Below, in pieces: positions 25,870 to 35,160 of a stretch of DNA of 64,000 nucleotides. This DNA comes from Cellvibrionaceae bacterium. GTDB taxonomy: Bacteria > Pseudomonadota > Gammaproteobacteria > Pseudomonadales > Cellvibrionaceae. The DNA is taken from the NCBI GenBank assembly GCA_021151695.1, contig JAGKWU010000001.1, positions 1-64,000 on the forward strand, written 5' to 3'. The notes below the pieces were generated by a model, which was not told the origin of the DNA, made no database searches, and worked only from the letters and a program-made list of their open reading frames with translations. The translations under genes were made by a program, and so were the position numbers. The first letter of the stretch is position 1. Each line of letters begins with the position of its first letter.

Positions 25870-27165
25870 TCATTCCGTTTGGGGGAGGGCGCTCATGTCG
25901 TTGGTGGATTTACGCAGCGGTTGCCACTTGAGATAAGTGGCCGAACGCCAGAGCCACTCCACAGGGCCGTAGTGGAAATGTGCGAGCCAAAAACGGCAGA
26001 ACTGGACTTGTGCAGCGAATATCGCTATGCCGATTACTATGTTTAGCGCGGGCGATGTGTCGAGCAATAATCCAAAACCCACACCAAAATATAAACTCAC
26101 ACCGAACAAAGTTTGCATCAGGTAAGACGTCAGTGCCATTTTTCCCACAGGTGCAAGCACGGCAAGACGTTTGTGCCACTTGGCTTTTTGCATAAGTAGT
26201 GGCAGCAAACAAATATACAGTACTGTGAGGCTTGAATTAATCACATCCATAATGCTACCGCCACACCAACGCACCCATGGGTGACCATCAAATTTAATAT
26301 CCAACAAATTCAGTGACAGTCCAAAGACTATACCAATGGCGGCGGTGGCTAAAAATGTTTTGCCTGCTTTTTTCCAAACTGTTTTAAAACCATCGAGGTG
26401 ATTCTCAAGATCAGCAAACCAGCGGCGACGCCCGCTGAGCATACCTAGCAAGAAAAAGCCCAGGGTGATAAACAAGCGGCCAGAACTTAATTGGTACTCG
26501 TACTTTTCTTTCATAAAGTAGAGGTTGTCGATCATCATTTGGCTGATGGAATGCGTTGTCATAGTCGCGAAATAACGTTTACCTTCGGCGACAAAATTAT
26601 CCGGGATAAATTGCGGTGTGCCTTGTACAAAAATGGAAATGATCTCGATAATTTTTGTTGGTACGTTGAGCACGCAGGCGGCACCAATGATTAGCAAGGC
26701 TTTGTCACTCAAATTGCGCATCAGCAATAAGACAAAACCTAGCGGAACATAGATGGATAAAATGTCAGCGCGCCAGATGGCGTGGTGAATCACGCCGATA
26801 ATGCCAAGCAATAACAATCGCCAGGCAAAACGCAGTGCAGGATTTTGGTTGTTTTTGCTCAGGCTGTTGATCTGTATATAGAAGCTCAGGCCAAACAAAA
26901 ACGAAAAGATCGCAAAAAATTTACTGTTAACAAATAGCGCATAGGTGCCCATGGTGATGCCGGAAAGCACATCCATATACGACTGGTAAAAATGCTCTGG
27001 CAGAGGGCCGCCCGCGTACCAGAAAATCATATGGGCCAGGAGTATGCCGAAGAGCGCAAAGCCGCGCAGTACATCCACGCTGAGAATGCGAGTGTTGGCT
27101 GTGTTGGGGTTGTGTTGGGGCTGTTTGTGTTGTAGCTGGTTGTGTTGTAGATAGTTATTATTCAT
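25870..27165 (-). CDS. DUF418-family inner-membrane protein
   Basis: The chosen start is ATG 27165, preceded by AAGGAA at 5 nt; the longer frame to 27291 overlaps the kinase gene and lacks such a site. The 431-aa protein starts with a Gln/His/Asn-rich cytoplasmic tail (YLQHNQLQHKQPQHN), then SVDVLRGFALFGILLAH, the hallmark of the YeiB/DUF418 family. About eight to ten hydrophobic helices follow. The C-terminal block GPVEWLWRSATYLKWQPLR is the DUF418 domain. The family is thought to include acyltransferase-like membrane proteins or transporters, and its function is poorly known. It sits 94 bp downstream of a hybrid kinase. Confidence 0.85.
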   Translation of the reverse strand: MNNNYLQHNQLQHKQPQHNPNTANTRILSVDVLRGFALFGILLAHMIFWYAGGPLPEHFYQSYMDVLSGITMGTYALFVNSKFFAIFSFLFGLSFYIQINSLSKNNQNPALRFAWRLLLLGIIGVIHHAIWRADILSIYVPLGFVLLLMRNLSDKALLIIGAACVLNVPTKIIEIISIFVQGTPQFIPDNFVAEGKRYFATMTTHSISQMMIDNLYFMKEKYEYQLSSGRLFITLGFFLLGMLSGRRRWFADLENHLDGFKTVWKKAGKTFLATAAIGIVFGLSLNLLDIKFDGHPWVRWCGGSIMDVINSSLTVLYICLLPLLMQKAKWHKRLAVLAPVGKMALTSYLMQTLFGVSLYFGVGFGLLLDTSPALNIVIGIAIFAAQVQFCRFWLAHFHYGPVEWLWRSATYLKWQPLRKSTNDMSALPQTE

Positions 27166-27259
27166 AGCGGTTCCTTGAAAAACCAATTGCCGGAGTTGGT
27201 GCCACAAAGTGAGACGTAAGCTCCGGCTAATTGGATTCAGGTTGCGCAAAGATTTTGCG

Positions 27260-29263
27260 TCAGCTGGAAAAAATCCGGTTGAGGGTTTCAATCAGGCGAT
27301 TCATATCGACCGGCTTGGTAAGGTACTCATCAAATCCGGCTTTGATGCCGCGCTCGACATCGTAAGGCATGGCATTGGCTGAGAGTCCGACGATAGGAAT
27401 GTGGCGGGTCATAGGGTCATTTTTGAGTACGCTCAGGGCTTCAAAGCCATCCATGCCGGGTAAATTGATGTCGAGGATAATCAAATCCGGCTGGGTGCTG
27501 CGCGCCTTGTAAATGCCAATAAACGGTTCCTCCGCAACATCCAGGGTAAGGCAGCTGTGGCGATCAAAAAACTGTTGCAGTACGCGGATGTTAGTGGGGT
27601 TGTCTTCGATATAAAGTACATTCTTGTGGTTTTCGAAGGCCAGCTGTGTAGGTGCGTACACAGCTGATTTGATGATCTCGTGCTCGCGCTTATTCCACTC
27701 GCTGGCGAGCGGCAAATCAAACCAGAATTCAGTGCCAACATTCTCGGTACTCTTGAAATCGAGCTTGCCGTTCATCATTTCTACCAACTGCTTGGTAATT
27801 ACCAAGCCCACCCCAGAACCTTCGATTTTGCTGAACTCTGCACTCAAACGGTTAAAGGGCTGGAAGACTTCCGCCTGGCGGCTGGCGGGAATACCTTTGC
27901 CGTTGTCGCTCACAATGATACGCAGGCTTTTGCTGGAGAGCGTTTCGAGGCGAACCTCTACATGGCCGCCCATATTGTTGTACTTGATGGCATTGCTGAG
28001 CAAGTTGATAAGTGCCTGTTTAAAGCGCACGTTGTCGGCGGTGACGTAAAGCTTATCCAGTTCATTATGTTTGAAAGTTACATCGATACTTTTTGCATCG
28101 GCTTGCGGCTGTATCAATGTAAAGGCTTCCTGGATGATACGAGACACCAGCACAGGTTCCAGCGATACGGTCATTTTGCCCGACTCAATTTTGGCAAGAT
28201 CGAGTACGTCATTAATCAATTGCAACAGATGATCGCCCGCTTTGCGGATTTCACGCATGTTGTTGATTTGCTGCTGGGTTAAGTTCAAGTCGTATTCAAA
28301 TAATTGCGCATAACCGAGGATGGCGTTGAGCGGTGTGCGCAGCTCGTGGCTCATACTGGATAGGAATTCGGATTTTGCCTGGTTGGCTTTTTCGGCGGCT
28401 TCTTTAGCTTGTATAACGCGCTCTTCTGCGCGTTTGATTTGTGTCATGTCCATGTTGGAGCCGGACATGCGGGTAGGGCGGCCCTGAGCGTCAAAGCTGG
28501 CGCGGCCGCGGCCACGTACCCAATGGACCTCCTTATCCTTCCCGATTAATCGGTATTCGATGTCGAAGGGCGCACGCCCGGCCATGTGTTCTTCCAACGC
28601 GCGGTCAAACTTGGATAAATCTTGCGGGTGTATGTGTTTGCGCCATACGATAATTTTGTCTTCGCCCTGGGTAACTTCATCGTCGTTGGCGTCATAGCCA
28701 ATTAATTCCCAGCAGCGGCTGGAAAAATGGAAGCCGCCTTTCTTGGCGTACCATTCCCAGATACCGTCGTTAGATGACTGGATGATGCGCTCTTGTCGCG
28801 CTTCGGATTCGCGCAGTGCCTCTTCAGCTTCTTTAAGCGCGGTGATATCGAAACTCACGCCAGACATGAAGAGCACGCGGCCCTGTTCATCGCGAATGGA
28901 ATCGGCGCGCACCTGGGTCCAGATGTATTCGCCGCTTTTGGTGCGCACGCGGTAGCTGGTGTTATAGGGTGTGCCCTTGCGCAAATGCTGGCGCAGGCAT
29001 TCCCGGCTTGCATCGCGATCTTCCGGGTGTATGTAGTTGAGAATATTGCGCGCGTCGCAAAGTTCGTCTTCGTCCTCGGCGACATAGCCCATACGCTCCC
29101 AAAAACCACCTGACCAATCTATATGTTGGTGGGCGAGATCCCAATCCCAGAAACCGTAGCCACTGCCATTGAAAATGCGCTGAAAGCGCAACACGGTTTC
29201 GCGTAATACCGGAAGGTCGGTTGAGTCGCGGAGATCTGCTCTGATGCTTATATTTTTTGTCAT
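27260..29263 (-). CDS. Hybrid sensor histidine kinase with two PAS domains and a receiver
   Basis: About 667 aa from ATG 29263; a TTG at 29293 is an alternative and neither has a clear Shine-Dalgarno sequence. Order: PAS/PAC 1 (about 20-145), PAS/PAC 2 (150-275), a short coiled coil, HisKA with the phosphorylated His in SMSHELRTPLNAILGY (near 305), HATPase (415-525; DNGKGIP, GSGVGLVI), then a receiver (550-665; DLIILDINLPGMDG, KPVD). No membrane helix is present, so it senses a cytoplasmic signal. No partner regulator is adjacent. It lies between secF and suhB, where relatives such as Pseudomonas carry other genes. Confidence 0.9.
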   Translation of the reverse strand: MTKNISIRADLRDSTDLPVLRETVLRFQRIFNGSGYGFWDWDLAHQHIDWSGGFWERMGYVAEDEDELCDARNILNYIHPEDRDASRECLRQHLRKGTPYNTSYRVRTKSGEYIWTQVRADSIRDEQGRVLFMSGVSFDITALKEAEEALRESEARQERIIQSSNDGIWEWYAKKGGFHFSSRCWELIGYDANDDEVTQGEDKIIVWRKHIHPQDLSKFDRALEEHMAGRAPFDIEYRLIGKDKEVHWVRGRGRASFDAQGRPTRMSGSNMDMTQIKRAEERVIQAKEAAEKANQAKSEFLSSMSHELRTPLNAILGYAQLFEYDLNLTQQQINNMREIRKAGDHLLQLINDVLDLAKIESGKMTVSLEPVLVSRIIQEAFTLIQPQADAKSIDVTFKHNELDKLYVTADNVRFKQALINLLSNAIKYNNMGGHVEVRLETLSSKSLRIIVSDNGKGIPASRQAEVFQPFNRLSAEFSKIEGSGVGLVITKQLVEMMNGKLDFKSTENVGTEFWFDLPLASEWNKREHEIIKSAVYAPTQLAFENHKNVLYIEDNPTNIRVLQQFFDRHSCLTLDVAEEPFIGIYKARSTQPDLIILDINLPGMDGFEALSVLKNDPMTRHIPIVGLSANAMPYDVERGIKAGFDEYLTKPVDMNRLIETLNRIFSS

Positions 29264-29375
29264 AGTGATGCGCCAGCCGGGTTGAGTTGGCAAAAAGTAA
29301 GTAAAGATTCAGTGAAGATAAACCAGAAGGGACATAAATGCCATGGCCGATAATTTTTCCGTTACCCGGAAACAA

Positions 29376-29400
29376 AAAAACAGCGCCAGGCGCTGTTTTT
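29376..29400. terminator. Terminator after secF
   Basis: The inverted repeat cagcgcc / ggcgctg is flanked by A and T runs, 20 nt after the secF stop on the minus strand. It can act on both strands but only minus-strand transcription meets it. Confidence 0.85.
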
Positions 29401-29419
29401 CTGCGAAGAACAGGATTCG

Positions 29420-30580
29420 TTACGGTGCTGAATCAGTTTCAGTATCTTCTCTGGTAGCGGGCATGAGATCTTCTTTACTGATGCCTAAAGCCACTGTGGA
29501 GTTTGCGGCGATGTAAATAGAAGAGTAGGTGCCGAATACCACACCGATCATCATGGCTTTGGAGAAGCCTGCCAGTAACTCGCCACCAAAAATGTAAAGC
29601 ACCAGCATTACCAGGAACACAGTAACGTGGGTCATGATGGAGCGGCCCAGTGTTTGTGTCATGGAGATGTTTACAATTTCAATCGGGTCCATCTTGCGCA
29701 TTTTGCGGAAGTTTTCGCGGATACGGTCAAAAATAACGATAGTATCGTTAATCGAGTATCCGATAAGCGCAATGACGGCGGCGAGTACGTTCAGGTCGAA
29801 ATCCCACTGGAAGAGTGAGAAGCAACCCAGAGTTACTACTGTAACGTGAATCAAGGCTACCAGTGCACCCACGGAGAATTTCCATTGGAACTGGATGGCC
29901 ACGTACAAAAATACCAGCGCAAAAGCGCAAATCATTGCCAGGCCGCCTTTATCGCGCAGCTCGCCACCCACTTGTGAACCCACGCTTTCGCTGCTGCGGA
30001 TTTCAATTTTGGATGCAGTGGCGTGTTCGATTTTTTCTTTCAGGTATTGGCTGTAGATCGCATTGAGTGAGTTGGCGATGGCCACAGTCACTTGCTTGTC
30101 TCTTGGGGTGTAAACGACCTTGCCAAAACGTTCCTGATTAAAAATATTGGCGCTGATCAATTGCTCCTGGGTGACGTTTTCAATCAGGATGGTTTCTGCA
30201 AAACCTTCCTGATCGCGCGGTGGATTGCCCACGCTCTTGAGCGCTGCACCATTACCAAGTTTGGCTATTTCGCTTTCAAGTTGTTGGCGACCCTTGGCTT
30301 TCATTTCGTCCTGGGTGCGCACCATCACGTTGTTGGCTTCGCCAAAGATGGCTACCACCGGGCTGCGCAATTGTTCTTCCTCCAACACGTGGCGGATTTC
30401 GGCCAGATTGGCTGGCTTGTCGAGCAACAGCTCAAGCTGGGTGCCGCCGGTAAAATCCAGGCCCAATTTAAAGCCGTGAAAGAAAATCGAAAACAGCGCG
30501 ATGATGCTGATAATGATTGAGAAGCCGGACGTGTATTTCCGGATTCCCATGAAGTTAATGACTTTTAATTCTTGTGTCAT
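29420..30580 (-). CDS. secF: Protein translocase subunit SecF
   Basis: With SecD, SecF uses the proton motive force to pull proteins across the inner membrane through SecYEG. The first helix (FSIIISIIALFSIFFHG) is followed by the family motif GLDFTGGTQLEL, a periplasmic domain, and five helices with VIALIGYSINDTIVIFDRIRE. At 386 aa it is longer than the usual 310-325. The extra length lies mainly in the first periplasmic domain (about residues 60-180). GGGGAG precedes the ATG, and the gap to secD is 15 nt, so the two are one operon. Confidence 0.95.
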   Translation of the reverse strand: MTQELKVINFMGIRKYTSGFSIIISIIALFSIFFHGFKLGLDFTGGTQLELLLDKPANLAEIRHVLEEEQLRSPVVAIFGEANNVMVRTQDEMKAKGRQQLESEIAKLGNGAALKSVGNPPRDQEGFAETILIENVTQEQLISANIFNQERFGKVVYTPRDKQVTVAIANSLNAIYSQYLKEKIEHATASKIEIRSSESVGSQVGGELRDKGGLAMICAFALVFLYVAIQFQWKFSVGALVALIHVTVVTLGCFSLFQWDFDLNVLAAVIALIGYSINDTIVIFDRIRENFRKMRKMDPIEIVNISMTQTLGRSIMTHVTVFLVMLVLYIFGGELLAGFSKAMMIGVVFGTYSSIYIAANSTVALGISKEDLMPATREDTETDSAP

Positions 30581-30595
30581 GGCGATTGGCTCCCC

Positions 30596-32479
30596 TTAGA
30601 CCGAAATTTTCTGCAGGTTTTTACGGCGGCCGTAAACCAGGTTAGCTAATGCACGGCTGATCATGATCGAAGTAAACATGGAGGTTGCGATACCGATACA
30701 CAGCGTAATCGCAAAACCTTTGATCGGGCCCGTTCCCACAGAGAAGAGAATAAAGCCAACAATAAAGGTGGTTACGTTCGCATCCAGAATGGTGATGAAG
30801 GCTTTCTCGTAACCAATATGAATTGCCTGTTGTGCCGTTACGCCATTGCGCAATTCTTCGCGGATACGCGAATAAATCAGTACGTTGGCGTCTACCGCAA
30901 TACCCAGCGTTAGCACTATACCGGCGATGCCAGGCAGCGTGAGTGTTGCGCCGAAGATACCCAGGATGGCCAGCATCATAAACAGGTTAATGGTAAGTGC
31001 AGCGTTAGCGAACAAACCGAAAACGCGGTAGAAAACCACCATGAACACGCACACGACCGCGAGGCCCCACGCGCAAGAGAGAACGCCTTTCTTGATGTTT
31101 TCAGCACCCAGTGATGGACCGATCATGCGCTCTTCAACAAAGTGCATAGGGGCGGCGAGAGCACCGGCACGCAACAGCAAAGCGAGTTCGGCGGCGTCAG
31201 CCTGGCTCTCGGCACCGGTGATGCGGAATTGAACCCCCAGTGCAGATTGGATGTTGGCGAGGCTGATAATTTTGCGTTCGACGTACTGGGTACTTTTCTC
31301 TACCTGTTCGCCTTTTTCGTTGGTGACAAATTCTGTGTGGGTTTTGTATTCGATAAACAAAATACCCATGCTGCGGCCCACGTTGTTGCGGGTAGCATGG
31401 TTCATTTTGGTACCACCGCTGCTATCCAGGGTGATGTTTACCTGGGGCTGGTTGGTTTCCGGGTCCATGCTGCTACGTGCATCGGTAACCTGGTCGCCGG
31501 TGACGATAATTTGTTTTTCCAGCCACTTTGGGCCGCGTTGTGCGGCTTCGCGTTCGCTACGGAAATTGAATTGGTCTTTAGTGGAAACCATAGCGTCAGG
31601 CTTGGCTTCAAGATGGAATTCCAGGTTGGCCGTTTTGCCGATGACGCGTTTTGCTTCTGCTGGATCTTGCACACCTGCCAGTTCAACGATGATGCGGTTG
31701 CGGCCCTGGCGTTGCACGATAGGTTCAGATACACCCAATTCGTTTACACGGTTGCGCAGGGTCTGCAGGTTTTGGCTGATGGCGTAGTCTTCAATTTCTT
31801 TTACGGCTGATTCACTCAGCTCGGCGATAAAGGTGAAGTCTTCCGCTGTATCGGTATTGGTGGGTTTGGTGAACAGGTGTTGCTTGGATTCGGTACGCAA
31901 TTCGCTGTAAGCCTGGTCGCGGGCTTCGGCGGTACGGAAGTGAGCAACGATGACGTTGTTGGCATCGTTAACAATTGCGCCGTAGCGAATTTTGGCTTTG
32001 CGCAATTTTTCCTTGAAATCGTCAGCTGTAATGGTTTGACGCTTTTCGATGGCGGAGGCGGTATCTACTTCCAACAGGAAGTGCACACCACCTGCCAGAT
32101 CCAGGCCGCGTTTAAGTGGTGAAGCACCTATGCTGCGCAGCCATTGTGGGGTTGTAGAGGCGCTGTTGAGAGCAACAACATAGTTGTCCCCCATGCTTTT
32201 TTGCACCAGCTTGCGCGCAACCAATTGATGGTCGGCGTTGTGGAAGCGAACCAGTGCGCTTTTACCGTTGGCTTCGGGAGCGAAATAATCGATTTTCGCC
32301 TCTTTCAATGCTGCTTCAACCTGCGCGAGCACCGTGTTGTCGATCACCATGCCGCCAGACTGCCCGGAGACGGAGATAGCTGGATCGGGTGGGTAAAAAT
32401 TGGGAATTGAATAGACCAGCGACAATACCGTCGTGGCCAGAATCAGCAAGTATTTCCAGAGTGGATAGCGGTTTAACAT
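30596..32479 (-). CDS. secD: Protein translocase subunit SecD
   Basis: The 627-aa protein has an N-terminal helix (YLLILATTVLSLVYSIPNFY), the D1 motif GLDLAGGVHFLLEVD, a large periplasmic P1 head, and five C-terminal helices including GIAGIVLTLGIAVDANVLIY with the conserved Asp needed for proton coupling. The length is normal for gammaproteobacteria. It is transcribed with secF. The upstream gap to tgt is only 268 bp and does not contain yajC, the gene usually found there. Confidence 0.96.
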   Translation of the reverse strand: MLNRYPLWKYLLILATTVLSLVYSIPNFYPPDPAISVSGQSGGMVIDNTVLAQVEAALKEAKIDYFAPEANGKSALVRFHNADHQLVARKLVQKSMGDNYVVALNSASTTPQWLRSIGASPLKRGLDLAGGVHFLLEVDTASAIEKRQTITADDFKEKLRKAKIRYGAIVNDANNVIVAHFRTAEARDQAYSELRTESKQHLFTKPTNTDTAEDFTFIAELSESAVKEIEDYAISQNLQTLRNRVNELGVSEPIVQRQGRNRIIVELAGVQDPAEAKRVIGKTANLEFHLEAKPDAMVSTKDQFNFRSEREAAQRGPKWLEKQIIVTGDQVTDARSSMDPETNQPQVNITLDSSGGTKMNHATRNNVGRSMGILFIEYKTHTEFVTNEKGEQVEKSTQYVERKIISLANIQSALGVQFRITGAESQADAAELALLLRAGALAAPMHFVEERMIGPSLGAENIKKGVLSCAWGLAVVCVFMVVFYRVFGLFANAALTINLFMMLAILGIFGATLTLPGIAGIVLTLGIAVDANVLIYSRIREELRNGVTAQQAIHIGYEKAFITILDANVTTFIVGFILFSVGTGPIKGFAITLCIGIATSMFTSIMISRALANLVYGRRKNLQKISV

Positions 32480-32652
32480 AGAAATTACCGTGGCGAATGT
32501 AAAAATTCTTGTAAGGCCTGGTCAGCGACACGCTCCGGTGTACTGATGTTTGGTAAGGCCCCCGTGGCAGATAAGCGCGCTCTTCTTATCTTTGTAAACA
32601 CTTATGTGCGCTAAACGCCTACTGCGAGTGGGCCAACAAGTGAAAGCGCCGG

Positions 32653-32680
32653 ATTATACCGATTTAACGCGCCGCAACAA
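32653..32680 (-). promoter_or_regulatory. Probable sigma-70 promoter of secD-secF
   Basis: On the minus strand a TATAAT box (32658-32653) lies 16 bp after TTGTTG (32680-32675). It predicts a leader of about 165 nt before secD. This fits secDF having its own promoter where yajC would otherwise provide transcription. Confidence 0.6.
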
Positions 32681-32747
32681 CGACTTGCATGCATGTTTGA
32701 GAGCCTGTCACGCGGTTGGCTGGCAGGCTTTCTGGCGATTCCGGCAT

Positions 32748-33881
32748 TTATTGGGGCGCCGGTGGAACTTCCAAGCCTTGGCGGCCATAAAACTCGCTTA
32801 AAAACGCATCAAAAGTTCCTTCGCTCAATGCTTTGCGGATGTCGCGCATCAGGTTTTGGTAAAAATGCAGGTTGTGGATGGTATTGAGCTGCGCGCCCAG
32901 CATCTCGTTGCACTTGTCCAGGTGATGCAGATAGGCGCGGCTGAAATTCTTGCAGGTGTAGCAATCGCAGCGTTCGTCCAGTGGGCCAGTATCGTTACGG
33001 TATTTGGCGTTACGCAGCTTGAGCACGCCCTCGCTCACAAATAAATGTCCATTGCGCGCGTTACGGGTGGGCATTACGCAGTCAAACATATCTATGCCGC
33101 GGCGCACGGCTTCCACTATATCCCCGGGTTTACCTACACCCATCAGGTAGCGCGGTTTGTCCTGCGGCATGCCGGGCGGCAGGTGATTGAGTATGCGGAT
33201 CATGTCCTCTTTGGGTTCGCCGACGGACAGCCCGCCAATGGCATAACCATCAAAGCCAATTTCGGTGAGACCGTTCAGGGATTCTGTCCGCAGGTGCTCG
33301 TACATCCCACCCTGGACGATACCGAACAATGCCGAAGGATTATCGCCATGGGCAGCTTTTGAGCGCGCAGCCCAGCGGCGGGACAGCTCCATGGAATCGC
33401 GCGCCTGCTTTTCGGTGGCCGGGTAGGGCGTGCACTCGTCAAAGATCATGACAATGTCGGAGCCCAGGTCGCGCTGCACCTGCATGGAAATTTCCGGGTC
33501 GATAAACACCTTGCTGCCGTTAATAGGCGATTTGAAAGTCACGCCTTCCTCGGTGATCTTGCGCATCTTGCCCAGGCTGAATACCTGGAAGCCGCCGGAG
33601 TCGGTGAGGATGGGGCCTTGCCACTGCATAAAGTCATGCAGGTCACCGTGGGCCTTCACTACCTCCGTACCTGGGCGAAGCATCAGGTGGAAGGTATTGC
33701 CGAGGATGATCTGGGCGCCCAAGTCCTGCACGTCGCGGGGCATCAGGCCTTTGACGGTGCCGTAGGTGCCGACTGGCATAAATGCTGGCGTCTCGACCGT
33801 ACCGCGCGGAAAGGTCATACGGCCACGGCGCGCGCGGCCGTGGGTGAGGTCGAGTTCGAATTTCATGAAAGTGTTGGACAC
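32748..33881 (-). CDS. tgt: tRNA-guanine transglycosylase
   Basis: The enzyme swaps guanine-34 for preQ1 in tRNAs with GUN anticodons, the first tRNA-bound step of queuosine synthesis. The 377-aa protein has the catalytic regions DSGGFQVFSL and FDCVMPTRNARNG, and the zinc site CDCYTC followed by a histidine (YLHHLDKCNE). Length is normal. GTG 33881 has GAGA at 7 nt; ATG 33866 (MKFELDLTHGRARRG) is a possible alternative. It follows queA in the same direction, separated by a 193-bp spacer holding a long inverted repeat. Confidence 0.95.
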   Translation of the reverse strand: MSNTFMKFELDLTHGRARRGRMTFPRGTVETPAFMPVGTYGTVKGLMPRDVQDLGAQIILGNTFHLMLRPGTEVVKAHGDLHDFMQWQGPILTDSGGFQVFSLGKMRKITEEGVTFKSPINGSKVFIDPEISMQVQRDLGSDIVMIFDECTPYPATEKQARDSMELSRRWAARSKAAHGDNPSALFGIVQGGMYEHLRTESLNGLTEIGFDGYAIGGLSVGEPKEDMIRILNHLPPGMPQDKPRYLMGVGKPGDIVEAVRRGIDMFDCVMPTRNARNGHLFVSEGVLKLRNAKYRNDTGPLDERCDCYTCKNFSRAYLHHLDKCNEMLGAQLNTIHNLHFYQNLMRDIRKALSEGTFDAFLSEFYGRQGLEVPPAPQ

Positions 33882-33965
33882 GCTCTTATCTCATGTAGGT
33901 TGGATTGGCTGTAGGCCTATCCGACGTTGGTTCAAATGTGGGGCAGCGAAAAATCTTGTTAATTA

Positions 33966-34061
33966 GGGAGTCGTCATCCTCGCGCAGCGGGGATCCAGTT
34001 CTTAAAAATCTAACAGCAAAAGCAAGAGCTGGATCCCCGCTGCGCGAGGATGACGACTCCC
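33966..34061. repeat. Long 38-bp inverted repeat (MITE/REP-like) between queA and tgt
   Basis: Arms 33966-34003 and 34024-34061 are inverted copies over 38 bp with a single mismatch, around a 20-nt centre. The arm core gtcatcctcgcgcagcgggg resembles the element at 1451-1528. It would form a very stable hairpin in a queA-tgt transcript. There is no coding content. Confidence 0.9.
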
Positions 34062-34074
34062 ACCACGTAATTGG

Positions 34075-35160
34075 TTAAACTTGTGCGGCAGACACCAATT
34101 CAGTCTCTGCATCCGGATTCCGGGTAATAAACATCGCATCCCCATAGCTAAAAAAGCGGTATTCATTCGCCACCGCCTGCCCATAAGCCGTCATGGTGTG
34201 CTTATAGCCTGCAAACGCAGATACCAGCATCAATAGGGTAGATTCCGGTAAATGGAAATTGGTAATCAAGGCGTCCACCACATTGAAGTGATAGCCAGGA
34301 TAAATAAAGATGCTGGTTTCGCCTTTGTAAGGGTAGATGGTGCCCTTGTGCTCGGGATTGTCAAAGCCTTGGCAGGCTGACTCCAGGCAACGTACGCTGG
34401 TGGTTCCCACGGCTATCACACGTTTGCCTGCGGCTTTGGTTGCCAGTACCTGGGCGCAGACTTCGGCGGATAACTCCATCACTTCAGAGTGCATCTTGTG
34501 TTCGTCGATATTATCCACTCGCACTGGTTGAAAGGTGCCGGCACCTACATGCAGGGTCACAAAAGCAATCTGTACTCCTTTGTTTCGCAATTGCTCCAGC
34601 ATCAATTCATCAAAATGCAGGCCGGCAGTCGGAGCTGCCACAGCGCCTTGCTTTTCACCATAGACAGTCTGGTAACGCTCGCGGTCACTCAGCTCGTCTT
34701 CGCGATCAATATAGGGCGGCAGCGGCATATGGCCGATGCGCTCCATCACTGTTAACGCTGGCTCATCCCCCAGGAATTCCCACTCAAACAGCGCATCGTG
34801 ACGTGCAATCATCTTGAGGCGGGTGCCGTCTTGCAGGAGTACTTCTGCATCCGGCTTGGGCGATTTGCTGGCGCGGGTATGGCTGAGGATGCGGCGGTCA
34901 TCCAGCAGACGCTCCACCAGGATTTCCACCTGCCCCCCGGAGGGCTTTTGTGCGAACAGGCGTGCGGGAATCACACGGGTATTGTTAAACACCATGAGAT
35001 CGCCCGGGTTAACCAGATCCAGCAGCTCAGGAAACTGGCGATGGGTGAGGGCGCCGCTAGGGCCATCCAGGTGCAATAAACGACTGCCGCGACGTTCTGC
35101 GGTGGGCGCTCGCGCGATCAGGGAATCGGGAAGTTGGTAAAAAAAATGCTGGCGTTGCAT
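34075..35160 (-). CDS. queA: S-adenosylmethionine:tRNA ribosyltransferase-isomerase
   Basis: QueA moves the ribosyl group of S-adenosylmethionine to preQ1-34 in tRNA, giving epoxyqueuosine. The 361-aa protein begins with the typical FYQLPDSLIARAPTAERRGSRLL and holds the signatures VFNNTRVIPARL, AAPTAGLHFDE, LHVGAGTFQPV and TTSVRCLES. Length is slightly above the usual 345-350 because of a short C-terminal tail (RNPDAETELVSAAQV). It is the first gene of the queA-tgt pair. Confidence 0.95.
   Translation of the reverse strand: MQRQHFFYQLPDSLIARAPTAERRGSRLLHLDGPSGALTHRQFPELLDLVNPGDLMVFNNTRVIPARLFAQKPSGGQVEILVERLLDDRRILSHTRASKSPKPDAEVLLQDGTRLKMIARHDALFEWEFLGDEPALTVMERIGHMPLPPYIDREDELSDRERYQTVYGEKQGAVAAPTAGLHFDELMLEQLRNKGVQIAFVTLHVGAGTFQPVRVDNIDEHKMHSEVMELSAEVCAQVLATKAAGKRVIAVGTTSVRCLESACQGFDNPEHKGTIYPYKGETSIFIYPGYHFNVVDALITNFHLPESTLLMLVSAFAGYKHTMTAYGQAVANEYRFFSYGDAMFITRNPDAETELVSAAQV

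Noticed and set aside
27166..27291. N-terminal extension of the DUF418 protein overlapping the hybrid kinase
   Set aside because: The extension lacks a ribosome-binding site, overlaps the kinase end, and ATG 27165 has AAGGAA at good spacing.
31142..31810. 222-aa open frame opposite secD
   Set aside because: Antisense shadow of secD with a composition (Phe/Cys-rich) not typical of a real protein.
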